A stretch of 64,000 nt of DNA from GH45 sp046704385 (GTDB lineage: Bacteria; Bacteroidota; Bacteroidia; Bacteroidales; SZUA-534), in the NCBI GenBank assembly GCA_046704385.1, contig JBJKSB010000013.1, positions 1 through 64,000 on the forward strand. The letters run 5' to 3'. The translations under genes and the position numbers were made by a program. The first letter of the stretch is position 1. Every line of letters starts with the position of its first letter. The notes beneath the pieces were generated by a model. The model did no database searches. It was not told where the DNA came from and saw only the letters and a program-made list of their open reading frames with translations. Of this stretch, positions 18,868 to 25,441 are shown piece by piece.

Positions 18868-18898
18868 TTTGTTAATGTATATCAATGTTCTAAATTTG
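18868..18898 (+). promoter_or_regulatory. Complete Bacteroidota promoter for rpsU-xerC-hpf
   Basis: TTTG (18868-18871), a 19-base spacer and TAAATTTG (18891-18898) match the consensus for the primary sigma factor of Bacteroidota at both boxes. Initiation near 18905 would give a leader of about 30 bases before rpsU. Confidence 0.75.
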
Positions 18899-18934
18899 CA
18901 GCCTCAATTATTTGGACGATAAATTTTAAACAAT

Positions 18935-19132
18935 ATGATTGTAATACCAGTAAAAGAAGGCGAAAATATTGATAGAGCTTTAAAGAAGTTTAAGAGGAAG
19001 TTTGAAAAAACCGGAGTAATTAAAGAGTTAAGATCTCGTCAGGTTTATAAAAAACCTTCTGTATCTAAACGCGAAGAAAAAATTAAAGCTGTCTATATCC
19101 AGCATCTGCAAAACATGGAACAAGCAAATTAG
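18935..19132 (+). CDS. rpsU: 30S ribosomal protein S21
   Basis: S21 is a small basic 30S protein placed near the anti-Shine-Dalgarno end of 16S rRNA. The 65 residues MIVIPVKEGENIDRALKKFK... with RKFEKTGVIKELRSRQVYKKPS match bS21, with the short Bacteroidota C-terminus. It heads the operon rpsU-xerC-hpf (37- and 15-base gaps) behind a clear promoter. Bacteroidota ribosomes sequester the anti-SD partly through bS21, in keeping with the scarcity of SD sites in this window. Confidence 0.96.
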   Translation: MIVIPVKEGENIDRALKKFKRKFEKTGVIKELRSRQVYKKPSVSKREEKIKAVYIQHLQNMEQAN

Positions 19133-19169
19133 TATTTGCCCTTGTTGATATACAGGCACCTTTTGGCCT

Positions 19170-20048
19170 ATGTATATTGATTCGTTTTTCAGGTATCTCA
19201 CTAACGAGAAAAGATATTCAAAGCATACAATTCGCTCATACAAAAGTGATTTAGATCAGTTTGTTGAGTTTTGTAGCGAATCTGATAATAATTTTGATCC
19301 ACTTGCGTGTGACCACCAGGTCATCCGCAAGTGGATCATTTTTTTGATGGAGAATGGCAATTCTGCAAGGTCAGTGAACCGGAAAGTTACCACACTAAAA
19401 ACCTTTTATAAATTTTTGTTCAGGGATGGAATTATTGATAAAGTTCCGACCGACAAGGTGGTCACTCCAAAAATGAGTAAACCATTACCACATTTCGTGG
19501 GGAAATCATCAATGGATCTTCTTTTTGATCAGTTGCAATTTCCGGATTCATTTGAAGGAATTCGCGACCGGACGATTTTATTGGCATTTTATTGCACAGG
19601 TATGAGGTTAAGTGAATTAGTTAACCTTACCCTGCAAAACACCGATTTAAAAACCATGCAGCTAAAAGTGCTGGGCAAACGTAATAAAGAGCGGATTATT
19701 CCGTTTGCCATTGAACTTAAGAAAGAACTTGAGAGGTATATAGAGTGCAGGAATCAGTTAAATTGTTCGCATAATTATTTATTTGTAAAATTGGATGGAG
19801 AGCCAATATACGATAAGTTAGTTTACCGGACTGTAAATAAATACCTGAGTGGGGTAACAACGTTGGAAAAAAGAAGTCCGCATATCATAAGGCACACTTT
19901 TGCTACACAAATGTTAAATAATGGGGCTGATATAAATGCCATAAAAGAATTATTGGGCCATGCCAATCTATCAGCCACACAAATATATACTCATACCACT
20001 TTCGAGAAGCTAAAAAGTATACATAAACAGGCTCATCCACGGGCTTAA
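19170..20048 (+). CDS. xerC: Tyrosine recombinase XerC/XerD
   Basis: XerC/D resolves chromosome dimers at dif during division. The protein has 292 residues: an N-terminal SAM-like DNA-binding domain (residues 1-100, 'KRYSKHTIRSYKSDLDQF') and a catalytic domain with the full set of residues Arg146 (CTGMR), Lys170, His238, Arg241 (HIIRH), His264 (LLGH) and Tyr273 (QIYTH). Length and position in the conserved rpsU-xerC-hpf cluster indicate the housekeeping enzyme and not a mobile-element integrase. Confidence 0.93.
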   Translation: MYIDSFFRYLTNEKRYSKHTIRSYKSDLDQFVEFCSESDNNFDPLACDHQVIRKWIIFLMENGNSARSVNRKVTTLKTFYKFLFRDGIIDKVPTDKVVTPKMSKPLPHFVGKSSMDLLFDQLQFPDSFEGIRDRTILLAFYCTGMRLSELVNLTLQNTDLKTMQLKVLGKRNKERIIPFAIELKKELERYIECRNQLNCSHNYLFVKLDGEPIYDKLVYRTVNKYLSGVTTLEKRSPHIIRHTFATQMLNNGADINAIKELLGHANLSATQIYTHTTFEKLKSIHKQAHPRA

Positions 20049-20063
20049 AATATGGAGGTAACT

Positions 20064-20363
20064 ATGGATATTAAAATTCAATCATTACATTTTGATGCAG
20101 ATGTTAAGCTGTTAAACTTTGTGGAAAGCAAAACAGGCAAACTTGATCAATTTTATGATAATATTATAGGTGTGGAAGTTACACTTCGGTTAGATCATTC
20201 AGACGAGATAGGGAATAAGGTTGCTGATATTAAAACCTTAATTCCTGGGAATGAGTTGTTTGCTAAAAGGCAGAGCAAATCATTTGAGGAGGCGACAGAT
20301 TTAGCTATTGATGCCATAATCAGGCAATTAAAAAAAATTAAGGAAAAACAAAGAAAAAAATAG
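20064..20363 (+). CDS. hpf: Ribosome hibernation promoting factor (HPF/RaiA, short form)
   Basis: HPF binds the decoding centre of idle ribosomes. The 99-residue protein has the fold pattern IKIQSLHFDADVKLLNFVESKTGKLDQFY, then 'VEVTLRLD', and a basic C-terminal helix 'AIDAIIRQLKKIKEKQRKK'. It lacks the dimerising tail of long HPF. The start is ATG 20064: GGAGG at 20054-20058 sits 5 bases ahead of it, whereas the earlier in-frame ATG (20052) overlaps that SD site. A strong intrinsic terminator follows. Confidence 0.92.
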   Translation: MDIKIQSLHFDADVKLLNFVESKTGKLDQFYDNIIGVEVTLRLDHSDEIGNKVADIKTLIPGNELFAKRQSKSFEEATDLAIDAIIRQLKKIKEKQRKK

Positions 20364-20384
20364 AAATTTTAAGAAATTTCAGTG

Positions 20385-20413
20385 AATAGCTTCTTTGTCA
20401 GAAGCTATTTTAT
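20385..20413 (+). terminator. Intrinsic terminator after hpf
   Basis: A perfect 10-bp stem, AATAGCTTCT (20385-20394) and AGAAGCTATT (20400-20409), encloses loop TTGTC and is followed by a U-rich stretch. It ends the rpsU-xerC-hpf unit before the tRNA promoter. Confidence 0.85.
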
Positions 20414-20518
20414 TATGGTAAAAAACGATTTAAATTAAAGTTAAATTATCCGGTTTAATCGCAATAAAATCAACGCCAAACGATAAAACTTAAAATGGTA
20501 AAAAAAAAACAAAACATT

Positions 20519-20551
20519 TTTGTGTTTTAAAAAAATAAATTCATACATTTG
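20519..20551 (+). promoter_or_regulatory. Promoter of the tRNA-tuf operon
   Basis: TTTG (20519-20522), a 21-base spacer and TACATTTG (20544-20551) form a Bacteroidota promoter. Transcription would start about 38 bases before tRNA-Thr and could run through four tRNAs into tuf. Confidence 0.7.
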
Positions 20552-20594
20552 CCAACCGTTTTAGAAAGTTAAATTTAACGTTCATTAAAATGTT

Positions 20595-20668
20595 GCCGAT
20601 GTAGCTCAGTTGGTCAGAGCAGCTGATTTGTAATCAGCAGGCCGTGGGTTCGAATCCCTCCATCGGCT
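20595..20668 (+). tRNA. tRNA-Thr(TGT)
   Basis: It folds as a full cloverleaf: acceptor GCCGATG/CATCGGC, D arm GCTCAG...GAGC, anticodon stem GCTGA/TCAGC with loop TTTGTAA (anticodon TGT, reads ACA), and T arm GTGGG-TTCGAAT-CCCTC. The discriminator is T and no CCA is encoded. Confidence 0.97.
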
Positions 20669-20757
20669 CGATTACAAAACAGAAGTATTAATCAGGTGTG
20701 CAGAGCTTCAATTCGGAGCTAAACTTGGTTAAAAAGTTCTTGTATGTTATTAAATTT

Positions 20758-20840
20758 GGGGAGATACCAAAGTGGCCAACTGGGGCAGACTGTAAATCTG
20801 CTGTCGTACGACTTCGTAGGTTCGAATCCTGCTCTCCCCA
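20758..20840 (+). tRNA. tRNA-Tyr(GTA)
   Basis: This class II tRNA has acceptor GGGGAGA/TCTCCCC, anticodon stem GCAGA/TCTGC with loop CTGTAAA (anticodon GTA), a long variable arm (TGTCGTACGACTTCG) as expected for bacterial tRNA-Tyr, and T arm GTAGG-TTCGAAT-CCTGC. The discriminator is A. Confidence 0.97.
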
Positions 20841-20841
20841 C

Positions 20842-20923
20842 TAAGCTGTAGAAGCTCCACATAAAACTAATTTTATAGTTCCCGAAAATTTCGGGGGTTG
20901 GATACTACGGCTTAAAATTAGTT
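20842..20923 (+). other. Structured spacer between tRNA-Tyr and tRNA-Gly
   Basis: Three complementary pairs occur in 82 bases. TAAGCTGTAG (20842-20851) pairs with CTACGGCTTA (20905-20914, one G-U). AACTAATTTTA (20865-20875) pairs perfectly with TAAAATTAGTT (20913-20923). A central palindrome CCCGAAA-A-TTTCGGG lies at 20881-20895. The first two share bases 20913-20914 and so compete. It may be a processing signal in the tRNA precursor. Confidence 0.5.
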
Positions 20924-20957
20924 ATTGTTCTTAAAAAGATTGAATGCAAAATAATAA

Positions 20958-21030
20958 GCGGGAGTAGCTCAGTTGATAGAGCATTAGCCTTCCAAGCTAA
21001 GGGCCGCGGGTTTGAATCCCGTCTCCCGCT
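20958..21030 (+). tRNA. tRNA-Gly(TCC)
   Basis: The cloverleaf has acceptor GCGGGAG/CTCCCGC, anticodon stem TTAGC/GCTAA with loop CTTCCAA (anticodon TCC, reads GGA), and T arm CGCGGG-TTTGAAT-CCCG. The discriminator is T and no CCA is encoded. Confidence 0.97.
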
Positions 21031-21039
21031 CAAATTGTT

Positions 21040-21111
<72 letters not shown>

Positions 21112-21158
21112 CTAAGACTGGGAGTAATATTTTGTCGAATTAGTAATAATAGGTAATT

Positions 21159-22346
21159 ATGGCTAAAGAAACGTTTAAGAGGGATAAACCTCACGTTAAT
21201 ATTGGAACCATCGGTCACGTTGACCATGGTAAAACAACTTTGACCGCTGCTATCACAAAAGTTTTAGCAGAAAAAGGTCTTTCAGAAATGCGTAGTTTCG
21301 ATTCAATCGATAACGCTCCTGAAGAAAAAGAACGTGGTATTACTATTAATACTGCACACGTAGAGTATCAAACTGCAAACCGTCACTATGCTCACGTAGA
21401 CTGTCCGGGTCACGCTGACTATGTAAAGAACATGGTTACTGGTGCTGCTCAAATGGATGGTGCTATCCTTGTAGTTGCTGCTACTGATGGTCCTATGCCA
21501 CAAACTCGTGAGCACATCTTGTTGGCTCGTCAGGTAAACGTACCAAAAGTATTGGTATTTCTTAACAAAGTTGACATGGTTGATGATGAGGAGTTACTTG
21601 AGTTAGTTGAAATGGAAGTACGTGAATTATTAGACTTCTATGAATTTGAGGGTGAAGTTGCTCCTGTTATCAGAGGATCTGCTTTGGGTGGTCTTAATGG
21701 TGAACCAAAATGGGTTGAAAAAATTGTTGAGTTGATGGATGCTGTGGACTCTTGGATTCCACTTCCAGAACGTGATGTTGACAAACCATTCCTGATGCCT
21801 GTTGAAGATGTATTCTCTATTACTGGTCGTGGTACTGTTGCTACCGGTCGTATTGAAACTGGTGTTATTAAAACAGGTGAAGAGATGCAAATTATAGGTC
21901 TTGGTGCTCAGGGTATGAAAACTGTTTGTACTGGAGTTGAGATGTTCCGTAAGATCCTTGACCAGGGTCAGGCTGGTGATAACGTAGGTCTTTTACTTCG
22001 TGGTATTGATAAAAATGAAGTAAAACGCGGTATGGTTATCACAAAACCAGGTACCATCACTCCTCATACAAAGTTTAAAGCTGAAATTTATGTATTGAAG
22101 AAGGAAGAAGGTGGTCGTCACACTCCATTCCACAACAAATACCGTCCTCAGTTTTACTTACGTACATTAGACGTAACTGGTGAGATTACATTACCAGAAG
22201 GAACTGAAATGGTAATGCCAGGTGATAATGTAACTATTACAGTAGAGTTGATTACACCTGTTGCTTGTAACTTAGGCCTACGTTTCGCTATCCGTGAAGG
22301 TGGTAGAACTGTAGGTGCAGGACAGATTACTGAGATTTTAGAATAG
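21159..22346 (+). CDS. tuf: Elongation factor Tu
   Basis: EF-Tu is the GTPase that delivers aminoacyl-tRNA to the ribosome. The 395 residues show all G motifs: GHVDHGKTT (19-27), the switch I 'RGITINTAHVEY', 'DCPGHADYVKNM', 'NKVDMV' and 'SALGG', then domains II ('RGTVATGRIETG') and III ('GGRHTPFHNKYRPQFYLRT'). It lies in the conserved block tRNA-Thr/Tyr/Gly/Thr-tuf-tRNA-Trp-secE-nusG. Codon use is biased as for a highly expressed gene, with many CGT and GGT. A strong terminator follows. Confidence 0.99.
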   Translation: MAKETFKRDKPHVNIGTIGHVDHGKTTLTAAITKVLAEKGLSEMRSFDSIDNAPEEKERGITINTAHVEYQTANRHYAHVDCPGHADYVKNMVTGAAQMDGAILVVAATDGPMPQTREHILLARQVNVPKVLVFLNKVDMVDDEELLELVEMEVRELLDFYEFEGEVAPVIRGSALGGLNGEPKWVEKIVELMDAVDSWIPLPERDVDKPFLMPVEDVFSITGRGTVATGRIETGVIKTGEEMQIIGLGAQGMKTVCTGVEMFRKILDQGQAGDNVGLLLRGIDKNEVKRGMVITKPGTITPHTKFKAEIYVLKKEEGGRHTPFHNKYRPQFYLRTLDVTGEITLPEGTEMVMPGDNVTITVELITPVACNLGLRFAIREGGRTVGAGQITEILE

Positions 22347-22355
22347 TAAAATATA

Positions 22356-22385
22356 AAAAGAATCCACCTTGTGTGGGTTCTTTTT
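22356..22385 (+). terminator. Intrinsic terminator after tuf
   Basis: A 12-bp stem AAAAGAATCCAC (22356-22367) pairs with GTGGGTTCTTTT (22373-22384, one T-G pair) around a 5-base loop and ends in T residues. It lies only 5 bases before tRNA-Trp, so some readthrough, or a promoter I do not see, must feed the downstream genes. Confidence 0.82.
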
Positions 22386-22389
22386 AAAA

Positions 22390-22462
22390 ACGGGTGTAGC
22401 TCAGTTGGTAGAGCACTGGTCTCCAAAACCAGGTGTCGGGCGTTCGAGTCGCTCCTCCCGTG
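22390..22462 (+). tRNA. tRNA-Trp(CCA)
   Basis: Anticodon stem CTGGT/ACCAG with loop CTCCAAA gives anticodon CCA. The D arm is GCTCAGTTGG...GAGC, the T arm is GGGCG-TTCGAGT-CGCTC and the discriminator is G, as usual for bacterial tRNA-Trp. The acceptor ACGGGTG/CTCCCGT has one T-T mismatch. The position before secE is typical. Confidence 0.95.
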
Positions 22463-22478
22463 CAAATTCTATTATACA

Positions 22479-22673
22479 ATGCGTAAGATAAAAGAGTATT
22501 TTAAAGAAGTATATAACGAATTAGTGCATAAAGTAACCTGGCCAACATGGTCTGAGTTACAAAATAGCATGGTTGTGGTAATGGTTGCTTCCCTTATTAT
22601 AGCCCTGGTTATTTTTGTTATGGATTTTTCCTTTACAAGAGTAATGGAACTCGTTTACAGTATGTTTTATTAA
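22479..22673 (+). CDS. secE: Preprotein translocase subunit SecE
   Basis: SecE is the clamp subunit of the SecYEG channel. The 64-residue single-span form has an amphipathic helix (RKIKEYFKEVYNELVHKVTWPTWSEL), where the VTWPTW motif is diagnostic, and one membrane segment (VVVMVASLIIALVIFVMDF). Start ATG 22479 follows tRNA-Trp by 16 bases; a longer in-frame opening would run through the tRNA and is rejected. nusG is 15 bases downstream. Confidence 0.97.
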   Translation: MRKIKEYFKEVYNELVHKVTWPTWSELQNSMVVVMVASLIIALVIFVMDFSFTRVMELVYSMFY

Positions 22674-22688
22674 TCTTCCTTAATCGAG

Positions 22689-23222
22689 ATGGAAAAGAAG
22701 TGGTATGTAGTACGCGCAGTCAGCGGTAAGGAAAAGAAAGTGAAAGAACAAATCGAAAGCGAAATTGCTCATCTGAAATTGGAAGAATACGTCTCCCAAG
22801 TCTTAATTCCAACTGAGAAAATTTATCAGATCAGAAATGGCAAAAAAATCAGCAAAGAGAGAAGTTTTTTCCCCGGATATGTGCTTATTGAAGCTGCACT
22901 GATAGGTGAAGTACCTCATATCCTTCGTAACATTCCGAATGTATTAGGCTTCCTAGGTACAGGAGGAGAGGCCACTCCGTTAAGGATAGCAGAAGTAAAT
23001 CGCATATTAGGAAAAGTTGATGAACTCGCCGAAAGCGATGAGGAAATCAATGTTCCTTATATTGTGGGAGAAACTGTAAAAGTTATTGACGGACCTTTTA
23101 ATAGTTTCAGCGGGATAATTGAAGAAGTAAACGAGGAGAAGAAAAAACTGAAAGTTTCAGTTAAAATCTTTGGGCGCAAAACTCCCGTTGAGCTGAGTTT
23201 TATGCAGGTTGTTAAAGAGTAA
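22689..23222 (+). CDS. nusG: Transcription elongation/antitermination factor NusG
   Basis: NusG binds RNA polymerase and couples it to ribosomes or Rho. The 177 residues show the NGN domain ('KKWYVVRAVSGKEKKVKEQIE', 'RSFFPGYVLIEA', 'VLGFLGTGGEATPL') and a KOW domain ('GETVKVIDGPFNSFSGIIEEVNEEKKKLKVSVKIFGRKTPVEL'). Genes are in the standard order secE-nusG-rplK with 12 bases to rplK. Confidence 0.98.
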   Translation: MEKKWYVVRAVSGKEKKVKEQIESEIAHLKLEEYVSQVLIPTEKIYQIRNGKKISKERSFFPGYVLIEAALIGEVPHILRNIPNVLGFLGTGGEATPLRIAEVNRILGKVDELAESDEEINVPYIVGETVKVIDGPFNSFSGIIEEVNEEKKKLKVSVKIFGRKTPVELSFMQVVKE

Positions 23223-23234
23223 ATTTTATTTATT

Positions 23235-23678
23235 ATGGCAAAAACAGTTGAAGCATTAATCAAACTTCAGATTAAAGGAGGGGCTGCAAACCCTTCGCCT
23301 CCAGTTGGTCCAGCCCTTGGTGCCAAGGGTGTAAACATCATGGAGTTCTGTAAACAGTTTAATGCAAGAACACAAAACAGTGCCGGAAAAGTACTTCCTG
23401 TTATCATCACAGTTTTTTCCGATAAATCATTTGATTTTATCGTTAAAAAACCACCGGTGGCAGTACAAATTTTAGAATCAGCTAAAATTAAGAGTGGTTC
23501 AGCTGAACCTAATCGTAAAAAAGTTGCTTCTTTAACTTGGGACCAGGTAAAGGAAATTGCTGAAGAAAAAATGCCTGACTTAAATTCATTTCAGGTTACA
23601 TCAGCAATGAAAATGGTTGCAGGTACTGCCCGAAGTATGGGTGTGACAGTTTCAGGTGAGTTTCCCGGTGATAATTAA
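23235..23678 (+). CDS. rplK: 50S ribosomal protein L11
   Basis: L11 forms the base of the GTPase-associated stalk with 23S rRNA. The 147 residues carry 'LQIKGGAANPSPPVGPALGAKGVNIMEFCKQFNART' and the C-terminal rRNA-binding part 'MPDLNSFQVTSAMKMVAGTARSMGVTV'. It is followed by rplA after 21 bases. Confidence 0.98.
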   Translation: MAKTVEALIKLQIKGGAANPSPPVGPALGAKGVNIMEFCKQFNARTQNSAGKVLPVIITVFSDKSFDFIVKKPPVAVQILESAKIKSGSAEPNRKKVASLTWDQVKEIAEEKMPDLNSFQVTSAMKMVAGTARSMGVTVSGEFPGDN

Positions 23679-23699
23679 TTTAAATACCTCTAAATTAAA

Positions 23700-24395
23700 A
23701 TGGCAAAACTAACCAAAAACAGAAAAAAAGTTGCAGATAAAATTGAAGCTGGTAAGCTTTATTCTTTATCTGAAGCTGCAAAGTTAGTTAAAGAGGTGAC
23801 TACCACTAAGTTTGATGCTTCTGTGGATATTGATGTTCGTTTGGGCGTTGATCCTCGTAAAGCAAATCAAATGGTTCGTGGTGTTGTTTCATTACCTCAT
23901 GGAACAGGGAAAGATACGCGTGTTTTAGTGCTATGTACTCCTGAAAAGGAAGAGGAAGCTAAAGCAGCAGGTGCCGATTATGTTGGCCTCGATGATTACA
24001 TCGATAAAATTAAAGGAGGATGGACAGATGTGGATGTTATTATCACAATGCCTTCTGTAATGGCTAAAGTCGGTGCTCTTGGTAGAGTCCTTGGACCCCG
24101 TGGTTTAATGCCTAACCCTAAAAGCGGTACAGTAACAATGGATGTTGGTGCTGCCGTTAAGGAGGTTAAGCAAGGTAAGATTGACTTTAAGGTGGATAAA
24201 TTTGGTATTATTCATGCAGGTATTGGTAAAGTATCTTTTGATCCGGATAAGATCAAAGATAATGCTAAAACTATGATTGACACTATTATCAAATTGAAAC
24301 CTGCAGCAGCAAAGGGTACTTATGTAAAGAGTATTTACGTTTCAAGTACCATGAGTCCGGGGATTCAAGTGGATGTTAAATCAATTGATGAGTAA
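23700..24395 (+). CDS. rplA: 50S ribosomal protein L1
   Basis: L1 forms the mobile stalk at the E site and in many bacteria represses its own operon. The 231 residues include 'KFDASVDIDVRLGVDPRKANQMVRGVVSLPHGTGKDTRVLV' and 'GRVLGPRGLMPNPKSGTVT'. rplJ starts only 11 bases downstream, so there is no long L10 leader at this junction as found in E. coli. Confidence 0.98.
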   Translation: MAKLTKNRKKVADKIEAGKLYSLSEAAKLVKEVTTTKFDASVDIDVRLGVDPRKANQMVRGVVSLPHGTGKDTRVLVLCTPEKEEEAKAAGADYVGLDDYIDKIKGGWTDVDVIITMPSVMAKVGALGRVLGPRGLMPNPKSGTVTMDVGAAVKEVKQGKIDFKVDKFGIIHAGIGKVSFDPDKIKDNAKTMIDTIIKLKPAAAKGTYVKSIYVSSTMSPGIQVDVKSIDE

Positions 24396-24406
24396 ATTTA
24401 TTTGTT

Positions 24407-24922
24407 ATGAAGCGCGAAGATAAAGCAGCTATTATTGACGAACTTGCTCAAAGACTTAAAGCAGCATCACATTTTTATTTAACTGATATTTCATCGCTAA
24501 ATGCGGAAGATACCAGTAATTTAAGGAGAAAATGCTTTGAAAAAGAGATTGAGTTAGTAGTAGTTAAGAATACCTTGCTTAGAAAGGCTATGGAGCAGTC
24601 TGAGGCAGATTATTCAGCAATGTTTGATGTTTTAAAAGGCTCAACTTCTATTATGTTTACCGAAACCGGTAATGTTCCTGGTAAATTAATTAAGGAATTC
24701 AGAAAGAAGAGTGATAAGCCAATTGTTAAAGCAGCTTATGTTGAAGAAACCGTATATATCGGCGACAATGAGTTAGATGCTCTGGCAAATATTAAGACGA
24801 AGAATGAACTTATTGCTGATCTTATCAGCTTGCTTCAATCACCTGCCAAAAATGTGGTTTCCGCATTACAATCTGGCGGTCAGACATTGACAGGTGTATT
24901 AAAAACATTATCAGAGAAATAG
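24407..24922 (+). CDS. rplJ: 50S ribosomal protein L10
   Basis: L10 anchors L7/L12 dimers on the ribosome. The 171-residue protein has the rRNA-binding N-terminus ('KAAIIDELAQRLKAASHFYLTDISSLNAEDTSNLRRKCFEKEIELVVVKNTLL') and a C-terminal helix for L7/L12 ('LISLLQSPAKNVVSALQSGGQTLTGVLKTLSEK'). It is 42 bases ahead of rplL. Confidence 0.97.
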   Translation: MKREDKAAIIDELAQRLKAASHFYLTDISSLNAEDTSNLRRKCFEKEIELVVVKNTLLRKAMEQSEADYSAMFDVLKGSTSIMFTETGNVPGKLIKEFRKKSDKPIVKAAYVEETVYIGDNELDALANIKTKNELIADLISLLQSPAKNVVSALQSGGQTLTGVLKTLSEK

Positions 24923-24964
24923 TAATTATTATTTAGTAAACAATTAATTTAAAAATAGAGGAAA

Positions 24965-25342
24965 ATGGCAGATTTAAAGAAATTTGCAGAAGAGTTAGTG
25001 AACTTAACTGTAAAAGAGGTTAATGAATTAGCTGCAATCCTTAAGGAAGAATATGGAATTGAGCCTGCTGCTGCTGCTGTAGCCGTAGCTGGTCCAGCTG
25101 CAGGTGGTGGTGAAGCTGCTGCTGAAGAAAAATCTGAATTTGATGTTATCCTTAAAGCAGCAGGTGGACAAAAACTTCAAGTAGTTAAATTAGTAAAAGA
25201 ACTTACTGGTCTTGGACTAAAAGAAGCTAAAGAAGTAGTTGATGGTGCACCAAAAGAAATAAAAACTGGAGTAAGCAAAGACGAAGCTGAAGCATTAAAA
25301 GCTAAATTAGAAGAAGCTGGAGCTGAAGTTGAACTTAAGTAA
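24965..25342 (+). CDS. rplL: 50S ribosomal protein L7/L12
   Basis: This is the flexible stalk protein that recruits translational GTPases. The 125 residues have an N-terminal dimerisation part, an Ala/Gly hinge (PAAAAVAVAGPAAGGGEAAAEE) and the C-terminal domain 'EFDVILKAAGGQKLQVVKLVKELTGLGLKEAKEVVDGAPKEIK'. A GAGG precedes the ATG. A terminator-like attenuator follows. Confidence 0.99.
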   Translation: MADLKKFAEELVNLTVKEVNELAAILKEEYGIEPAAAAVAVAGPAAGGGEAAAEEKSEFDVILKAAGGQKLQVVKLVKELTGLGLKEAKEVVDGAPKEIKTGVSKDEAEALKAKLEEAGAEVELK

Positions 25343-25368
25343 TATACTCCAAATATTATAAGACTTAC

Positions 25369-25406
25369 AAGGTTTAATCCAGCCTCAGGTTGGGTTAAGC
25401 CTTTTT
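25369..25406 (+). terminator. Terminator/attenuator between rplL and rpoB
   Basis: A 16-bp stem AAGGTTTAATCCAGCC (25369-25384) and GGTTGGGTTAAGCCTT (25388-25403) with three G-T pairs and a 3-base loop runs into TTT. It lies in the 99-base gap before rpoB and should end most transcripts, as the E. coli rplL-rpoB attenuator does, setting a high ratio of ribosomal protein to polymerase mRNA. Confidence 0.85.
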
Positions 25407-25441
25407 GTTGTTATTTTTAAGTTCAATTTATTCATGTAATT

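Noticed and set aside
19170..20048. Phage or integrative-element integrase
   Set aside because: Length, full Xer motifs and the conserved rpsU-xerC-hpf context indicate chromosomal XerC/D.
22371..22478. N-terminal extension of SecE through tRNA-Trp
   Set aside because: The extension translates the tRNA gene; the normal SecE start is ATG 22479.
24396..24406. L10 (rplJ) leader RNA
   Set aside because: Only 11 bases separate rplA and rplJ, too short for the known leader.
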